NCBI GenBank assembly: GCA_025201765.1
Contig: MU623409.1
Span: 62,001-126,000 of the forward strand
Origin: Daldinia sp. FL1419
Lineage: Eukaryota; Ascomycota; Sordariomycetes; Xylariales; Hypoxylaceae
Direction of reading: 5' to 3'
DNA length: 64,000 bases
Part shown: in pieces, positions 53,616 through 64,000 of the stretch
How positions within the stretch are numbered: position 1 is the first letter of the stretch
How the letters are laid out: every line of letters begins with the position of its first letter
Notes under the pieces: generated by a model
What the model was told of the DNA's origin: nothing
Database searches by the model: none
What the model saw: only the letters and a program-made list of their open reading frames with translations
Made by a program: the position numbers and the translations under genes

Positions 53616-56600
53616 GGTGGGCGAACTGTGCAAGTTGGAAAAATGCTACGATGACAGACTAGCTAGCAATGCTGTCGTAGTTGAGGAAGTTGGTAGCTAA
53701 AGAGACAGCTCGATAATGTTTTCTTTGATAAATGCCTGTGGGTACTGTTAATAATTAGACTGGAAGGAACACGGTCACGGTCATGCGTATAAAAGTGTAA
53801 GCACAGTTTAAGAAATGAACTGGTTGGTAACAGAAGAAACTTTACCAGAGCGACATGACACAGTACGTTACTTCAGCCGCCAGTGGGGCATGGTACTGTT
53901 TTTTTTTTTTTTTTCTTAATCTTATTCTTTTTGATAAAGATCAGAAAATCACTTGACAATGCCAAAGTACATTTGACCCAAGTACTTGATTACTTATAAT
54001 CGAGTCCCACTATCTTGATGGTTCAAGTGTTGGAAGCAATAAAAAAGCGGGACTCACCAGAGGTATGCGCGAGTTTCTCCAAGAGCCAAGGGAAGAGAGT
54101 AAAGACTCAAGGAAGCCCTTGTGCTCGAAAGCAAGACATGAAACAAAACCCGTCGGTTAATTGTCGTCCACCTAAGTATTCCCCACCTGAGAGACGAGTC
54201 GGTGGGAATTTTAGCTAAACCACTTTATGAATCGCGGATAAGATAGCCCTAGATGTCAAAGAGCGGATGTAGAAGAAACTAGTCCTAGGCATAGAGTTAG
54301 TGAGAAATAGGAAACCTAGCGCGGTATGTTTATTTAGGTAGGTAAGGTCCAAGTGCGACCATGAACTGACGAGGGATACAAGTGGAAAATGCATATGTCC
54401 AAGTCTAACAAACTTTGGAACTTAACCACCTCTTCCTTGTTTTCCTTTTTATCTTTTATCACTGTCGCGTAGTAGGAACAAATCCGAAATAAAATTAATT
54501 GACAACAACTTGTCGAGTTGCCGAGACCGTATCAATACCAATTGGCGCGCGAATTATTACAAACGGAAAAGGGCATACGCGGCGGAGAAAAAGAGAACGA
54601 GTAGTTTTGCAGTACTTACCGAAACAAGGTTTTGGAAGATGGCGAGTTGCGGAAATGAGAGTTGGCAATACCGGGGGGGAAGAAAAGAAGATTAGGCACC
54701 TAGTTATCCAACCCCAAACAGAAGGGAGGGTTTTTTAAAAGATGATAACAACCTATCTTCGTTGGATTGGCTTCGTCTCGTCACTCCGGCACAAGGTCGA
54801 AAAATAAAAATAAAAATAAAAACTAGTTAGAGAAAAATTGAAGGTGGAAAAAAAGATCAAGGTGGGAATGGATATCGTGTGAGAAGTATCCGGCAAAAGT
54901 AAGCGTTGTAAATCAAAGTTGTCTGACCCAAGGGAAACCCGAGCAGGGGGGTTAATATTGTGCAATACAGGCTCTCTTAAACTAAGGCCCGACTAGGGGT
55001 AGAACAAGTCAGAGATTTGATTAAGCTGATTGGTGACGTGCTTAATACAGCCCACTTGCCAACCTTAGCTAATTAGTAGTCTGGTAGTGCACTATCGATA
55101 GAAGTTGGAAATCCAATAAATGTCGTGCTCGTACAGAAAGAGCCACGTACAAAATTTTTATTTTTATTTTTTGGGGTTAATATTTACTTCCAGATATTTG
55201 GGTATTTTCTCGTTTCCTTGAAGTACATGCTTGATCAGCTAATGCGGGCGAAAATAAAAAGATATGGGCTAAATCATTATCAATCCAGTACCACAGTACC
55301 TTTTCTTATTCGAGGCTACCTCTAATACACTTATCTGCGACGCCCCAAGAGGAGGAATATACGAGCTGACACTATTATTACTATTCACTATACATGACCG
55401 TTATTACTCAGGCTGTGTGACCTAGGCATTTACATATTGCTACGTCCAAATGCACCGCCTATCTAGATTGTAACCTAACGTCTTTCCTCTTTACCTATTC
55501 TGTTGGATATGTTGTCAGCTAAAAGGTAGGCTTCGATCATCGTATACCAAAGGGCCGTGTGGCTGGCTGGATTAGAGTCGCTTCGCATTGTGTAACGTGC
55601 ACCTCTCTATGAGCAGCTTTTATTAATCCTACTCAATCTTCACCGACAAATTTAATTTCATCGCATCGGAAATAAGCAAAGGAAACCGTTAAAACTATAA
55701 AATTTCCCATCCGATCCTCATTCGAGCCATCCTATGTAAACCCGCTGCTTATCTATTTTCTTAGGTGGATATAGATGTAAACACGAATGAGTCGGTGGTA
55801 GGGATAGAATTGGGTAAAGGGTATTAGACGAGCCCTAGCGACAATTAACTAACAACTTTACGCGCGAAGGAGGGCCAAGTTCGCGTTGATTTACCTAAAT
55901 CGCAAGTTGAAAAGCATAAAACGGGAAGGAGTTTATTCCTGACCATAATATGTCTTTCCCCGTGAAGATGAATTAGGTAAAGCGTTTAGTATAAGAGATA
56001 TATAAAGGTTAGCTACCTAGGTATGTTATGGTGTTGGCATTTCGAGTTGTGTGCTGTGGCGTCAGGGGTCCTTATTAAGGGTAACTTTGGTTAACACTAA
56101 AGACGAGACTAAACGACTGATATCCTATTACGGGTTCAAGGGCTATTCTTCCCATAACTGGGTTCGAACCGATCGCCGTGGACCAAAGGGTTAATTTCAT
56201 GTGCGAACCTATAGGTACTTGTTGACATTGTCATGCTCCTATACTAAATAATAGCTCATGGATATTATACTACTGATCATTGGAGACAAGAATAGGTTTA
56301 GGTTAGGGTGCTATGCCGCGCTTATCATCCAACATGCCTGCGCGAAAAAAAGAAAAAAAAAAAAAAAAAAAAGTAACATGGGCTAAATGGATCAGTAGCA
56401 CCAACCAGCGTTGAGGAATAGTAGGTGTTTCTAATAATTATAGCGTTGGTATCCATTTAGCCCCGACCGGAACTACACTATCAGCATTAATTGATATTCG
56501 AGCAGTATGCAATTGGCCCCATTCCCATGTTACTACTATGGCCATACATTAGGTACATACCCTTCATACCATACCTTACCAATATAGTAATGGAAACTAC

Positions 56601-58724
56601 TATTTAAGAAGATAATGGTTTCGATCACCGGGTTGCGCGTCTACCCGATCGTCAATCTCCCAAGTCTCGAGTTAAACACCGGTGGGGGCGTCACAGAAAG
56701 TTTGAAAACCCAGCGTATGATACTATGTACTCGCAAAATACGCATCGAGGCTAGGATGCAACGTGGACACAACTACGTATCGTACTTATCGTACCTAGGT
56801 AGGCAGGTAGGGTATTAATGCTGCATGTCTAAACTAGATTATATATCTCTCAGTAATCGACGGACCTGATAGGGCACGATGGTACACCAATCTTACGCCA
56901 TCATGTCATCACTTAATCCTCTGCTGATAAACATTACGTTCCCGTGCGACAAGGCCGATTAGTTCTACTCGAATGAAAAATAAATAAGTCAATCGAGCGG
57001 CATAATAGGGAAACGACTTGTTCTCAATGTTCTTCGGTCTGACCGAAGGGGGGACACGAGATGCCGCCAGCAGGTAATAATAAAACTCAATACCCCTCCC
57101 CAAACTGCCTAAAAAGCCCTTCCGCAATTTCTATGTAAGTATCATACCTTTTTTATGCTTTATGCTTGTTAGACTCGGACTCTCTTTTTCAAGTCTCACA
57201 TCAACAACTCGGTAGTAGGTACAACCTCCAACGAGAATAAAATACAGACGGTCGATATTTTGAAAATAATTATGGTTAATTCGTATATGTCAAATCATTT
57301 CTTATATAATAGATACATATATTAGGTACCTACCCAGGGAATTGCGAATGAGTAGGTAGTTATGAGAATGAGTTGCACGGGGTTGATTATTATTAGTGTG
57401 GAAAGGGAATTCAATAGAAGCAGGGGCCAAGACTTTCTCTTTTACGAGTACCCCTGCAAAGCCCGGATGAACTCGATAAGGTCAAAAGTATGTTCTCTAA
57501 GTATGTACGTACCTACCTACTGATCAAGAAGAAGGTTATTTCCACACAATCATGTGATAATCCTATAAATCCGACAACTTCTCTTCTGGCCGTTACGTCA
57601 CGTGTATGTATTTAATCTATTCAATTACACTTGTGCCGATAGTGACGAAAACCCGGGCGAAAAAAAAAGTGACGAGTTACCTATCTAAAAGTTATTAACT
57701 ATTAAACACCCAACGGCGAATGTACCAAAGCGAACAAACTACGAAGAATCATTGAATGGTAAGGGAAAAAAAAACCAAAGTAGAAAATTTTTTCACTTTT
57801 AATCTTCTCGTCGATGTTATCGTAACACAAGGACCTTGTACTGTGGAACTTGGGTTTCCTCGTGTTCCAACAGAGGTCAGACAGGACATGTACATATCTG
57901 CCGACACCACCTAACGTATTACAACAAAACCAACCTACAAACATGCAACAATTTAGCTAATTACATACCTGTTATCTTGCTTAACTAGTTCTCTTTAAAA
58001 GAAGTTTCGCACCATGTGAACACAATTGATACATATTAGTGATACAATTGCAGCTGTGTTACAGTGCGACTTGGGAGGAAATAACTTTAAGGACTTATCT
58101 TCTCTTTTTTATTTTTTTCCCTTCTTCATCCTTTCCAGATGCACCACATTTTCCCCCACCGCAAGAATATCACACGGACCTAGAGTTCGTTTCGGGTAGG
58201 TAGTTAACTAACCTGAGGTCTAATTATATGATTACCGCACTACTGACGACTAATCCATGTACAGCAGGCTTAGTCTTGGTCTTGGTAACATCATATCGAG
58301 ATGATAGACAAGGATGTCGTTCAAGACCGCACTAAAAGAACGTGGGAGACAGGTCGACTCTTTAGAAAATGAAACTCCCACAGCATCTGATCTACGTCCG
58401 TATATTAGCGGTACCTAAGGAAAGATCTACGCGTAATAATATAATAGATGGGATTCTCTACGTGCACGACATGTCTGAATACGAGAAGCGGAAATTGTAA
58501 CTCGTCATATGTTATTTAATATGATTACTCGCCCATAGACTATCAAAGCCGATGCACATTGATGCAATTGATAATTTTATGTTTTCGTTGCCACCTCAAT
58601 CAGGTGTGCCTTGAGCTTGTAAACTACCTGGATAGATATTTGCCAACTTAATAGGCGGGATTCTATCAGCATCACATCTACAGCCTCAGATCTAACTCCC
58701 ATGACCGTGTAGATAGACATAAAC
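53616..58724. other. Large gene-poor region (5.1 kb)
   Basis: No frame over 92 codons and none with a motif on either strand. It contains homopolymer runs (T at 53899-53914; A-rich 56345-56372), TACC/TAGG words and scattered AT-rich stretches. A tRNA-like T-arm sequence near 56160 was examined and rejected. The 5' flank of the duplicated-domain gene occupies the left few hundred bases. I found no terminal repeats that would mark a transposon. Confidence 0.5.
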
Positions 58725-60155
58725 TCATCCACCCCGTCCCCTCCCCCTTCCAGCACCTCGTCCCCTGCCAGCCCTCCCGCCTCTCTTCCCCTTCGCACCC
58801 CTCCCCCCACCGACCCTCTCATACAGCCTCTCCTCTCCAAACGCCATCTCGCCAAACCGGATATAACTAATCAACCCACGATCCACTACGGCAACAACCG
58901 CGTTGCGCCACGCGTGCTTGAGACGGCGGTACATCGCCCCCGCGCCCAGGCCATCCTTGCCGTCCTTCTCCTCGGGCGGGTCCCACGGCGTGCAGTGTTC
59001 CAGAAGGGCAGTTAATTGCTCGAGGGTGGGAACGGATGAGTCGCGCGCATCTGCAACCGCGATTCGGAAGTCGGGAGGCGGGGGCTTCGTCTTGGGGAAC
59101 GCGGTGCTACTCTTCCACACGTGGAAGTGGATCCGGAACGGCTCTTCCGGTGGTGGGGTGGAAGGTTGGGGGTTGGGGGCCGGCGCGTGCCGGGGAAGGA
59201 GAGCGAGCTGTGTGAAGACGGGGTTATAGGAGCGGTAGAGCCCTGGCTTGACGAGGGGTCCGTAAGCAGGTAGGCATGTCTGTGATGACGTAGGGAGTAA
59301 GGAGAATAGCCACTGCCATAAAGTCTGGGATGATAATTTGGTGGAGGCTGCCGGTGGCAACGGTATTGACGTCGCTCTCATGATCTTATACCCGGTCCTC
59401 CGGAGGTTAGCATAGACTTGATACTTTTCGAGGCTAACCTTTCCCCTCTCTCCATCCTGGCCGATGAGAAGCGCGTATGCTGCTTGGAAACTAAGTGGTA
59501 TTCCAAGCTCGTAGTCCTCAAACTTTCTGTCGCCTTCATCGTCGCCTTCGTTTGTTCCGTCCTGCTTCACTGGGAGAATATCCTCAATACCTCGCGCCGG
59601 CCACCAGAGATCTAACGAACCACGTTCGACAAGATACAAGGCTTCTTCCGGTAATAGCCACGTCTTCAGCCACCCTGGCGTCTGCTTATATCCCTCGAGA
59701 CCGGTGACAACCCGACCAGTGTTTTGGCCAAGGGGTCCTTTGATCTCATTCTCGACGACAACCACGCGATCCCTAGCAAACAGTCCCGCACCTTTCTCGC
59801 CTTCTATTTCCTCCGCGGGCGGCACATCAGCCCATTTATCCGGGAAATACCAAGCGCGAGTATGGTCTTTGGGCTTGTGAGAGCGAGTATAGCTCAAAAC
59901 CTCGTGCATAGCAGCGCGGCTAGCATCCAAGGCGCCCTGTTGTGCACGCGTCCCATGCGACTCGAAATCTTTCTCGCCGCGGCGTAGAGTCTTACCTCCT
60001 GCCTGCTTCTTGTCGAAGAGGGAGGCAAATAGACGGAAATCTTGCATCTCATCCGCAAGCGTATCCTCGAGCGACGGCGCATCATCTGCTCCTTGATCCC
60101 CCGTAGTAGGGGCTAAGGCTGACAATGGAGTAGGGTCTTCGTCGTCGAAAGCCAT
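58725..60155 (-). CDS. SEN54: tRNA-splicing endonuclease subunit Sen54
   Basis: A single exon of 476 aa. The N-terminal Sen54 domain is recognisable: DFRLFASLFDKK (about 40-51), ARAWYFPDKW-like residues near 100, and LPEEALYLVERGSLDLWW (about 167-184), with LSFQAAYALLIG beyond. Sen54 pairs with Sen2 in the Sen2-Sen15-Sen34-Sen54 complex that cuts introns from pre-tRNA, and is structural rather than catalytic. The middle holds a Pro-rich insert. The protein ends in an Arg/Gly-rich tail (GRGRGAGRGRGRGG) that could bind RNA and is longer than in yeast. Some 450 bp to the right lies an intron-containing tRNA-Leu gene, a natural substrate of this complex. Confidence 0.93.
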   Translation of the reverse strand: MAFDDEDPTPLSALAPTTGDQGADDAPSLEDTLADEMQDFRLFASLFDKKQAGGKTLRRGEKDFESHGTRAQQGALDASRAAMHEVLSYTRSHKPKDHTRAWYFPDKWADVPPAEEIEGEKGAGLFARDRVVVVENEIKGPLGQNTGRVVTGLEGYKQTPGWLKTWLLPEEALYLVERGSLDLWWPARGIEDILPVKQDGTNEGDDEGDRKFEDYELGIPLSFQAAYALLIGQDGERGKVSLEKYQVYANLRRTGYKIMRATSIPLPPAASTKLSSQTLWQWLFSLLPTSSQTCLPAYGPLVKPGLYRSYNPVFTQLALLPRHAPAPNPQPSTPPPEEPFRIHFHVWKSSTAFPKTKPPPPDFRIAVADARDSSVPTLEQLTALLEHCTPWDPPEEKDGKDGLGAGAMYRRLKHAWRNAVVAVVDRGLISYIRFGEMAFGEERLYERVGGGRGAKGKRGGRAGRGRGAGRGRGRGG

Positions 60156-60605
60156 TGTGTTTGGGGTTCTGGGGATGATGACTTAGACCCCGATAGAGTT
60201 AGAATCCTTGCGACAATGCGATTGACGAAGATTTGATATCACATCTAAAGATTGTAGTATTGTTGCTCAAACGATCTTCCACTAACTCCATAAGAGAACA
60301 ACTATCCTCAGGACTCTTTTAGAAATATATTTAATACTTCACTGGGAATGGGAACTATCAAATTCACACTCCAGATCCGTATTACTATTCTTTTATCCAA
60401 GTTAAACGTTCTTTAGCTTCGAGGCTGAGCTTCGAGTAAGGTTAGCTATCTTTGATCAGAAACCCGCTAAGCCCAAGCTAGCGTGGGGTACTTTAGGGAT
60501 AGTCCAATTAGCTTCACACTTGCTCTTCCACCACTGTGAAAATTTTAACGGGTGCGTAGGTTGCCTTATATACACAGATACTTGGACTGACTTCCAACAA
60601 CCATT
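60156..60605. other. Intergenic between SEN54 and tRNA-Leu
   Basis: Shared 5' flank of SEN54 (-) and tRNA-Leu (+). No gene is seen. Confidence 0.45.
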
Positions 60606-60708
60606 GGGAGTTTGGCCGAGTGGTTAAGGCGTCGTGTTTAGGTCTTCCAAAAGAAAACCTTGTAACCCGCGATGGGAAACCGCGCAGGTTCGAATCCTGC
60701 AGCTCTCA
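60606..60708 (+). tRNA. tRNA-Leu(UAG) with 24-nt intron
   Basis: Acceptor GGGAGTT pairs with AGCTCTC and the discriminator is A. The D-arm is GCC...GGC, and the anticodon stem TCGTG pairs with CGCGA only after removal of 60643-60666, giving anticodon TAG at 60639-60641. The intron sits one base 3' of the anticodon, the standard nuclear position. A variable arm (TGGGAAACC) and T-arm GCAGG/CCTGC with TTCGAAT follow. The 5' third is nearly identical to yeast tRNA-Leu(UAG), which also has an intron. It decodes CUA, and possibly other CUN codons. Confidence 0.93.
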
Positions 60709-62185
60709 TACCATTTATCTTTTGGTAGTTTGTCATCCTTTTTTATCCTAGTAAATCTGTTTTTGGCCCGCCTTGTCTCCCAGGCGTAAATGTTGACCTC
60801 GTCAGGCCTTTTTCTCCATCTAATTCTTCATCTAATTCTTCATTGATTCTCCATTCACTCTTCCCTTTTTACACTTCATTAATCGAGAGGGGGCGCGGTA
60901 AAAGCTTAACAAATATATGCCCGTCATTACCTATGATATGAGACTTACTTTACATATGACCAGAGATATCTAAACCTTAGACTCTTCAGCAAGCACACCC
61001 TCTTACACTGTCTAACCTAGGTATGTATATTTCAGTATGCATGGACGAATATAAACGATTATTTGAAGATTGGCCTAATACGTAAGCTATCTATATGCTA
61101 AAATACCCATGCAGCCTTCACAAAATACACTGCTACCCCTATGCCTATGCAATGAATAAAATAGCACCAACGATGTAGGCCAACCTTCTTTCATGATGGA
61201 ACTCTCTTCCACGCCGACGCGAACCCATTCCTACCTAGGTAGGTATCCAAGCGGGATATCATAAATTTATGGCGTAATATGCGCATAGATGCAATTCCAA
61301 CATTCCAACATTCCAACTTCTACAATTTCGACTCTTTGGATAAGACGCTTCGGCGACAACGCAAAAATGGGCTTGACGATGCGCTTCTCTTCTCGTCTGG
61401 TCGTAGCCTCAAGTTAGATGGCCTATTAATAGACAGCACACGATTGTATATTTCCGTGCTCGTAATTAGAGGCAGGGAGAAAGCAAAGTTGAGGCCGTCC
61501 AGGCAACCGTATTTCCCATAAACGCCCGGAATTTGATGCGCTGGTATCCTATTCTCCGATATTGCACCGTCCTTTGGGAATATCTCATGACCGTAACGCC
61601 GCAAAGTCCGACACGACGGTAATGTGTGTCCGTTAAAAAAACGCAAAGCTGCTACAATCAAACCACGCAGCCCCTAAACTCCGATCTTATTTTCGCATCC
61701 TTCTCTTAAACATCTCTAGATAAATATGATTGCTAACGAATCAATGTCTATGCACTTCTTACCCGTGTGCATATACCGCCTAAGGAGATTGAGGGCATAT
61801 CTTGCCTATAACCCTACCTAGGTAGTCAGAAAGGTCAAGAGGCCAAGAGGACCTCCTGAACCCATAACCCCCTTAGTAGGCATGTACAATATGAGCGACC
61901 AAGCCCCATTACGCTATGCGTTGGCCTAGCGCTTTACACATCTCCAGTACCAGCTCAAGCCGATACGTCAGCAAAACACCTATGGCCCTTCGGGTGCATG
62001 GTAATTCTTGGGTAGGACGAATTTTCGAACGTCCAAGCCAGTAAGACGGGTAGCTATGTGTACGACGATTCGTAAAAGTACGTGCCCGTTCATCGAATCC
62101 GGTGGGTCACAATGTCCATGTATAGTAATACGCGGTGCTTAGGATGCCCACTCCCCAGCCTTGTCAAATTCGTAGGGAGAGATCC
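60709..62185. other. Intergenic
   Basis: A T-run (60736-60745) shortly after the tRNA may act as the RNA polymerase III terminator. A three-copy ATTCCAAC repeat lies at 61294-61317. Frames of 80-113 codons at 61279-61661 overlap on opposite strands without motif. Confidence 0.45.
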
Positions 62186-63624
62186 TCATTCGATTAGTGG
62201 TTTCTTCTGACCTCCTACTACGCAGTATCCTAGAGACGCTAAGGCATTAGGGTCATCGGCTAGAACGATGGTTCTCGCTGGCAACATTGGGTTGTTCTGA
62301 TCGACTGTAGAGGCATCTTTCGCTGCTTGCTCGATAGCATCCATTTCTTCTTTACACGCTTGGTGATCCAACGGGCATATAACGATGGGTTGTCGAAGGG
62401 TGATATCACGGGCCGATGCTAATTGCGCCTATGTCGTACAAAATATTAGCGACAATTTATAAGCAACTCTTTACAACCTGCGTCACGTTCGCATTTGACA
62501 TACCTTAATAGTGAGAAAGAACTCGATCTTGTAGAGTGTAGATGTCGTCGTGAATGACGTAACTTCGTAATTTGGAAAGGCCGGCTGTCCCCTTCGAATG
62601 ATTCCATTCGCATCCCTTAGATCCTTGTGCGGAAAGATTATGCCCATGTTAGTCACGTAACCTTCTTCTGGCAATTTGGTTCCTATCGTCTGCGTATGTT
62701 TCTGCAGCCTATTGACCTTCTTGGTCGGCTCGTCTCCTTCGGGGTTGTACGTGATCTCCTCCTCGATCGCAAGCGTAATCTTCTGTATGGTGACCTTTCT
62801 CGCCTTGGCCAGCCAATCGAGATTGGGGGCCAGCTTGATATAAACCGTAATTGGGTCCATAGGTCCGTAGCTCCATCTTGGAAGCGAAATGCCGAGCGTC
62901 ACTATGTTATCGGAGGTTACGGCCTTGTGTTCGGGCCGGTTATACATTCCAAAGGTCGATAACGTATCATATCGTTGCAAGGGGACGGGAAATGCATATT
63001 TATTCTGTACGCTCTGCCCTTGCTGTACAGTCACCACCAATTCGTAGTACGTCTCTGCGGTCCTACTCGGAAGTTGTAATGAAGCTGGGGGTATCCTTCT
63101 ATTCGTTTCCTCACCGCCTCGTCCAAAAGGGATAAACAAGACAAATGGTAGATCCATCGTCATGACTTGCTCTGCCTCCCTACCCGTCGCGCATCGATAT
63201 AACAAAAGTTCTTTTCCAACCACGTCGGTGGTGTCGCGTCGAGGTGTTCCAAGGTGGCGCTTCGCTACATTTTCGGCGGCCGGATGAATCGTCTCTCTTC
63301 TTTGTAGACATATTCGTACTAGGGAGATAGCGACGGGAGCGGAATACCCCGAAGCAGGCCTAATCTCGACCTTACCCTCGATGCGCGGCTACAGACATGC
63401 GTTAGTCGCAATAGGTAGTTGGAGAGGTCTCGAGTCATTCTTAAACTAGGGCTATTCGAGCCGCGCACCCCACGTCGTGGAAGCGGGAGCGGAAGCTAAG
63501 GACCGGAACGAATATGATTGAATCGCAAACTTACCAACGTCGCCGAGATACCGGGATATCCAACTAGAAAGCTGCTATTCGGTGGGCCGGAAACCCGAAC
63601 GAAGGCTTGCACTCGTTCTGCCAT
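62186..63624 (-). CDS. Arrestin-related trafficking adaptor-like protein
   Basis: Three exons, 63624-63535, 63388-62504 and 62428-62186, all phase 0 (donors GTAAGT and GTATGT), give 405 aa. The first exon starts MAERVQAFVRVSGPPNSSFLVGY and runs into GKVEIRPASGYSAPVAISLVRICLQRRETI, the pattern of an arrestin N-domain strand pair. An arrestin C-domain follows from about residue 180 (ITLGISLPRWSYGPMDPITVYIKL... TIQKITLAIEEEI). Fungal arrestins recruit Rsp5-type ubiquitin ligases to plasma-membrane transporters for endocytosis, or sense pH (Rim8/PalF). I see no PPxY motif in the part read here, so ligase recruitment would need a partner. The assignment to the fold is reasonable, the subfamily is open. 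Confidence 0.72.
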
Positions 63625-64000
63625 CCTCCTTACGCGCCGTGTTCGGTAAGCGGAAGAAAAGGCAAATGCTCGACTTCGGCCGGGCGCATCTATTCCTCAA
63701 TGACGGCTTACAGCCGACACCCTCTCACGAAGTGCGATCTCTATATAATTTAAGGTATAATATAGAAAAGCGCACTACATATCAAATCTTAAGCGTTGCA
63801 ACAATATCGTCAAAGTCCGAAAGATATAGATATTATCGGTAAGCGAAGCTATTATCGTCGAGAGTGGTGTCGCTTGGTATCGCCTTGTCGAGAGGATTGA
63901 GTGTGGAGAGTCGCAAAAAGGCGGGACACAGCAATTGGTAAATAACGTAGTTATAGGAAATAAAAGTACAAGATAGCTTTTTAGGTCACTTTGGTTGCTC
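63625..64000. other. Right edge, arrestin promoter side
   Basis: 5' flank of the arrestin-like gene. The open frame at 63582-63842 (+) overlaps the first exon antisense and has no motif. No further gene is seen before the window ends. Confidence 0.45.

Noticed and set aside
56150..56215. tRNA-like sequence on the minus strand (TTCGAAC loop, possible AAC anticodon)
   Set aside because: The T-stem and anticodon stem contain mismatches, and no D-arm or acceptor partner is found upstream. At best it is a tRNA relic.

Overview
The window is nuclear DNA of a filamentous ascomycete (Pezizomycotina, most likely a Sordariomycete). The genes carry short GT-AG introns of about 45-140 nt with CTAAC-type branch sites. 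Families typical of moulds are present: Zn(II)2Cys6 regulators, a CYP53-type P450, an S28 prolyl peptidase, GH2 beta-mannosidase and a cytochrome b2-like dehydrogenase. The two tRNA genes lie singly between protein genes. I joined exons by eye from splice signals, reading frame and family motifs.

Layout. 1-8.6 kb: an IFI6/IFI27-like membrane protein, a flavin amine oxidase, a 599-bp MITE packed with small palindromes, and tRNA-Ser(AGA). 8.7-19.6 kb: class II fructose-bisphosphate aldolase, then a probable aromatic-catabolism group (CYP53 benzoate 4-monooxygenase, a GFA-fold protein, an FAD ring hydroxylase and a divergent Zn2Cys6 regulator, with a 30-bp palindrome between the last two). 20-36.6 kb: a secreted single-pass membrane protein, a fringe-like glycosyltransferase with a PAN-like tail, beta-mannosidase diverging from a second Zn2Cys6 regulator, a cytochrome b2-like 2-hydroxyacid dehydrogenase diverging from an MFS sugar transporter, and a secreted S28 peptidase.

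37-50 kb: a broken Cys/His-module gene, an RRM protein, two F-box proteins (one with ankyrin repeats), an RS-domain/HUB1 fusion, and a 12-exon gene made of Cys/His mini-modules. 49.6-64 kb: O6-alkylguanine-DNA alkyltransferase, a nuclear-looking protein with an internally duplicated domain, about 5 kb of gene-poor DNA, SEN54, an intron-containing tRNA-Leu(UAG), and an arrestin-like protein.

The strongest candidate for something undescribed is the minus-strand gene at 44070-45936. Ten consecutive internal exons are all multiples of three, all are flanked by phase-1 introns, and nearly every one encodes one C-x4-6-C-x(n)-C-x2-H unit (one exon encodes two). At 10 of 11 junctions the intron splits a histidine codon (C|AC or C|AT), which completes the C-x2-H motif. 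This looks like a zinc-finger-like module multiplied by exon duplication.
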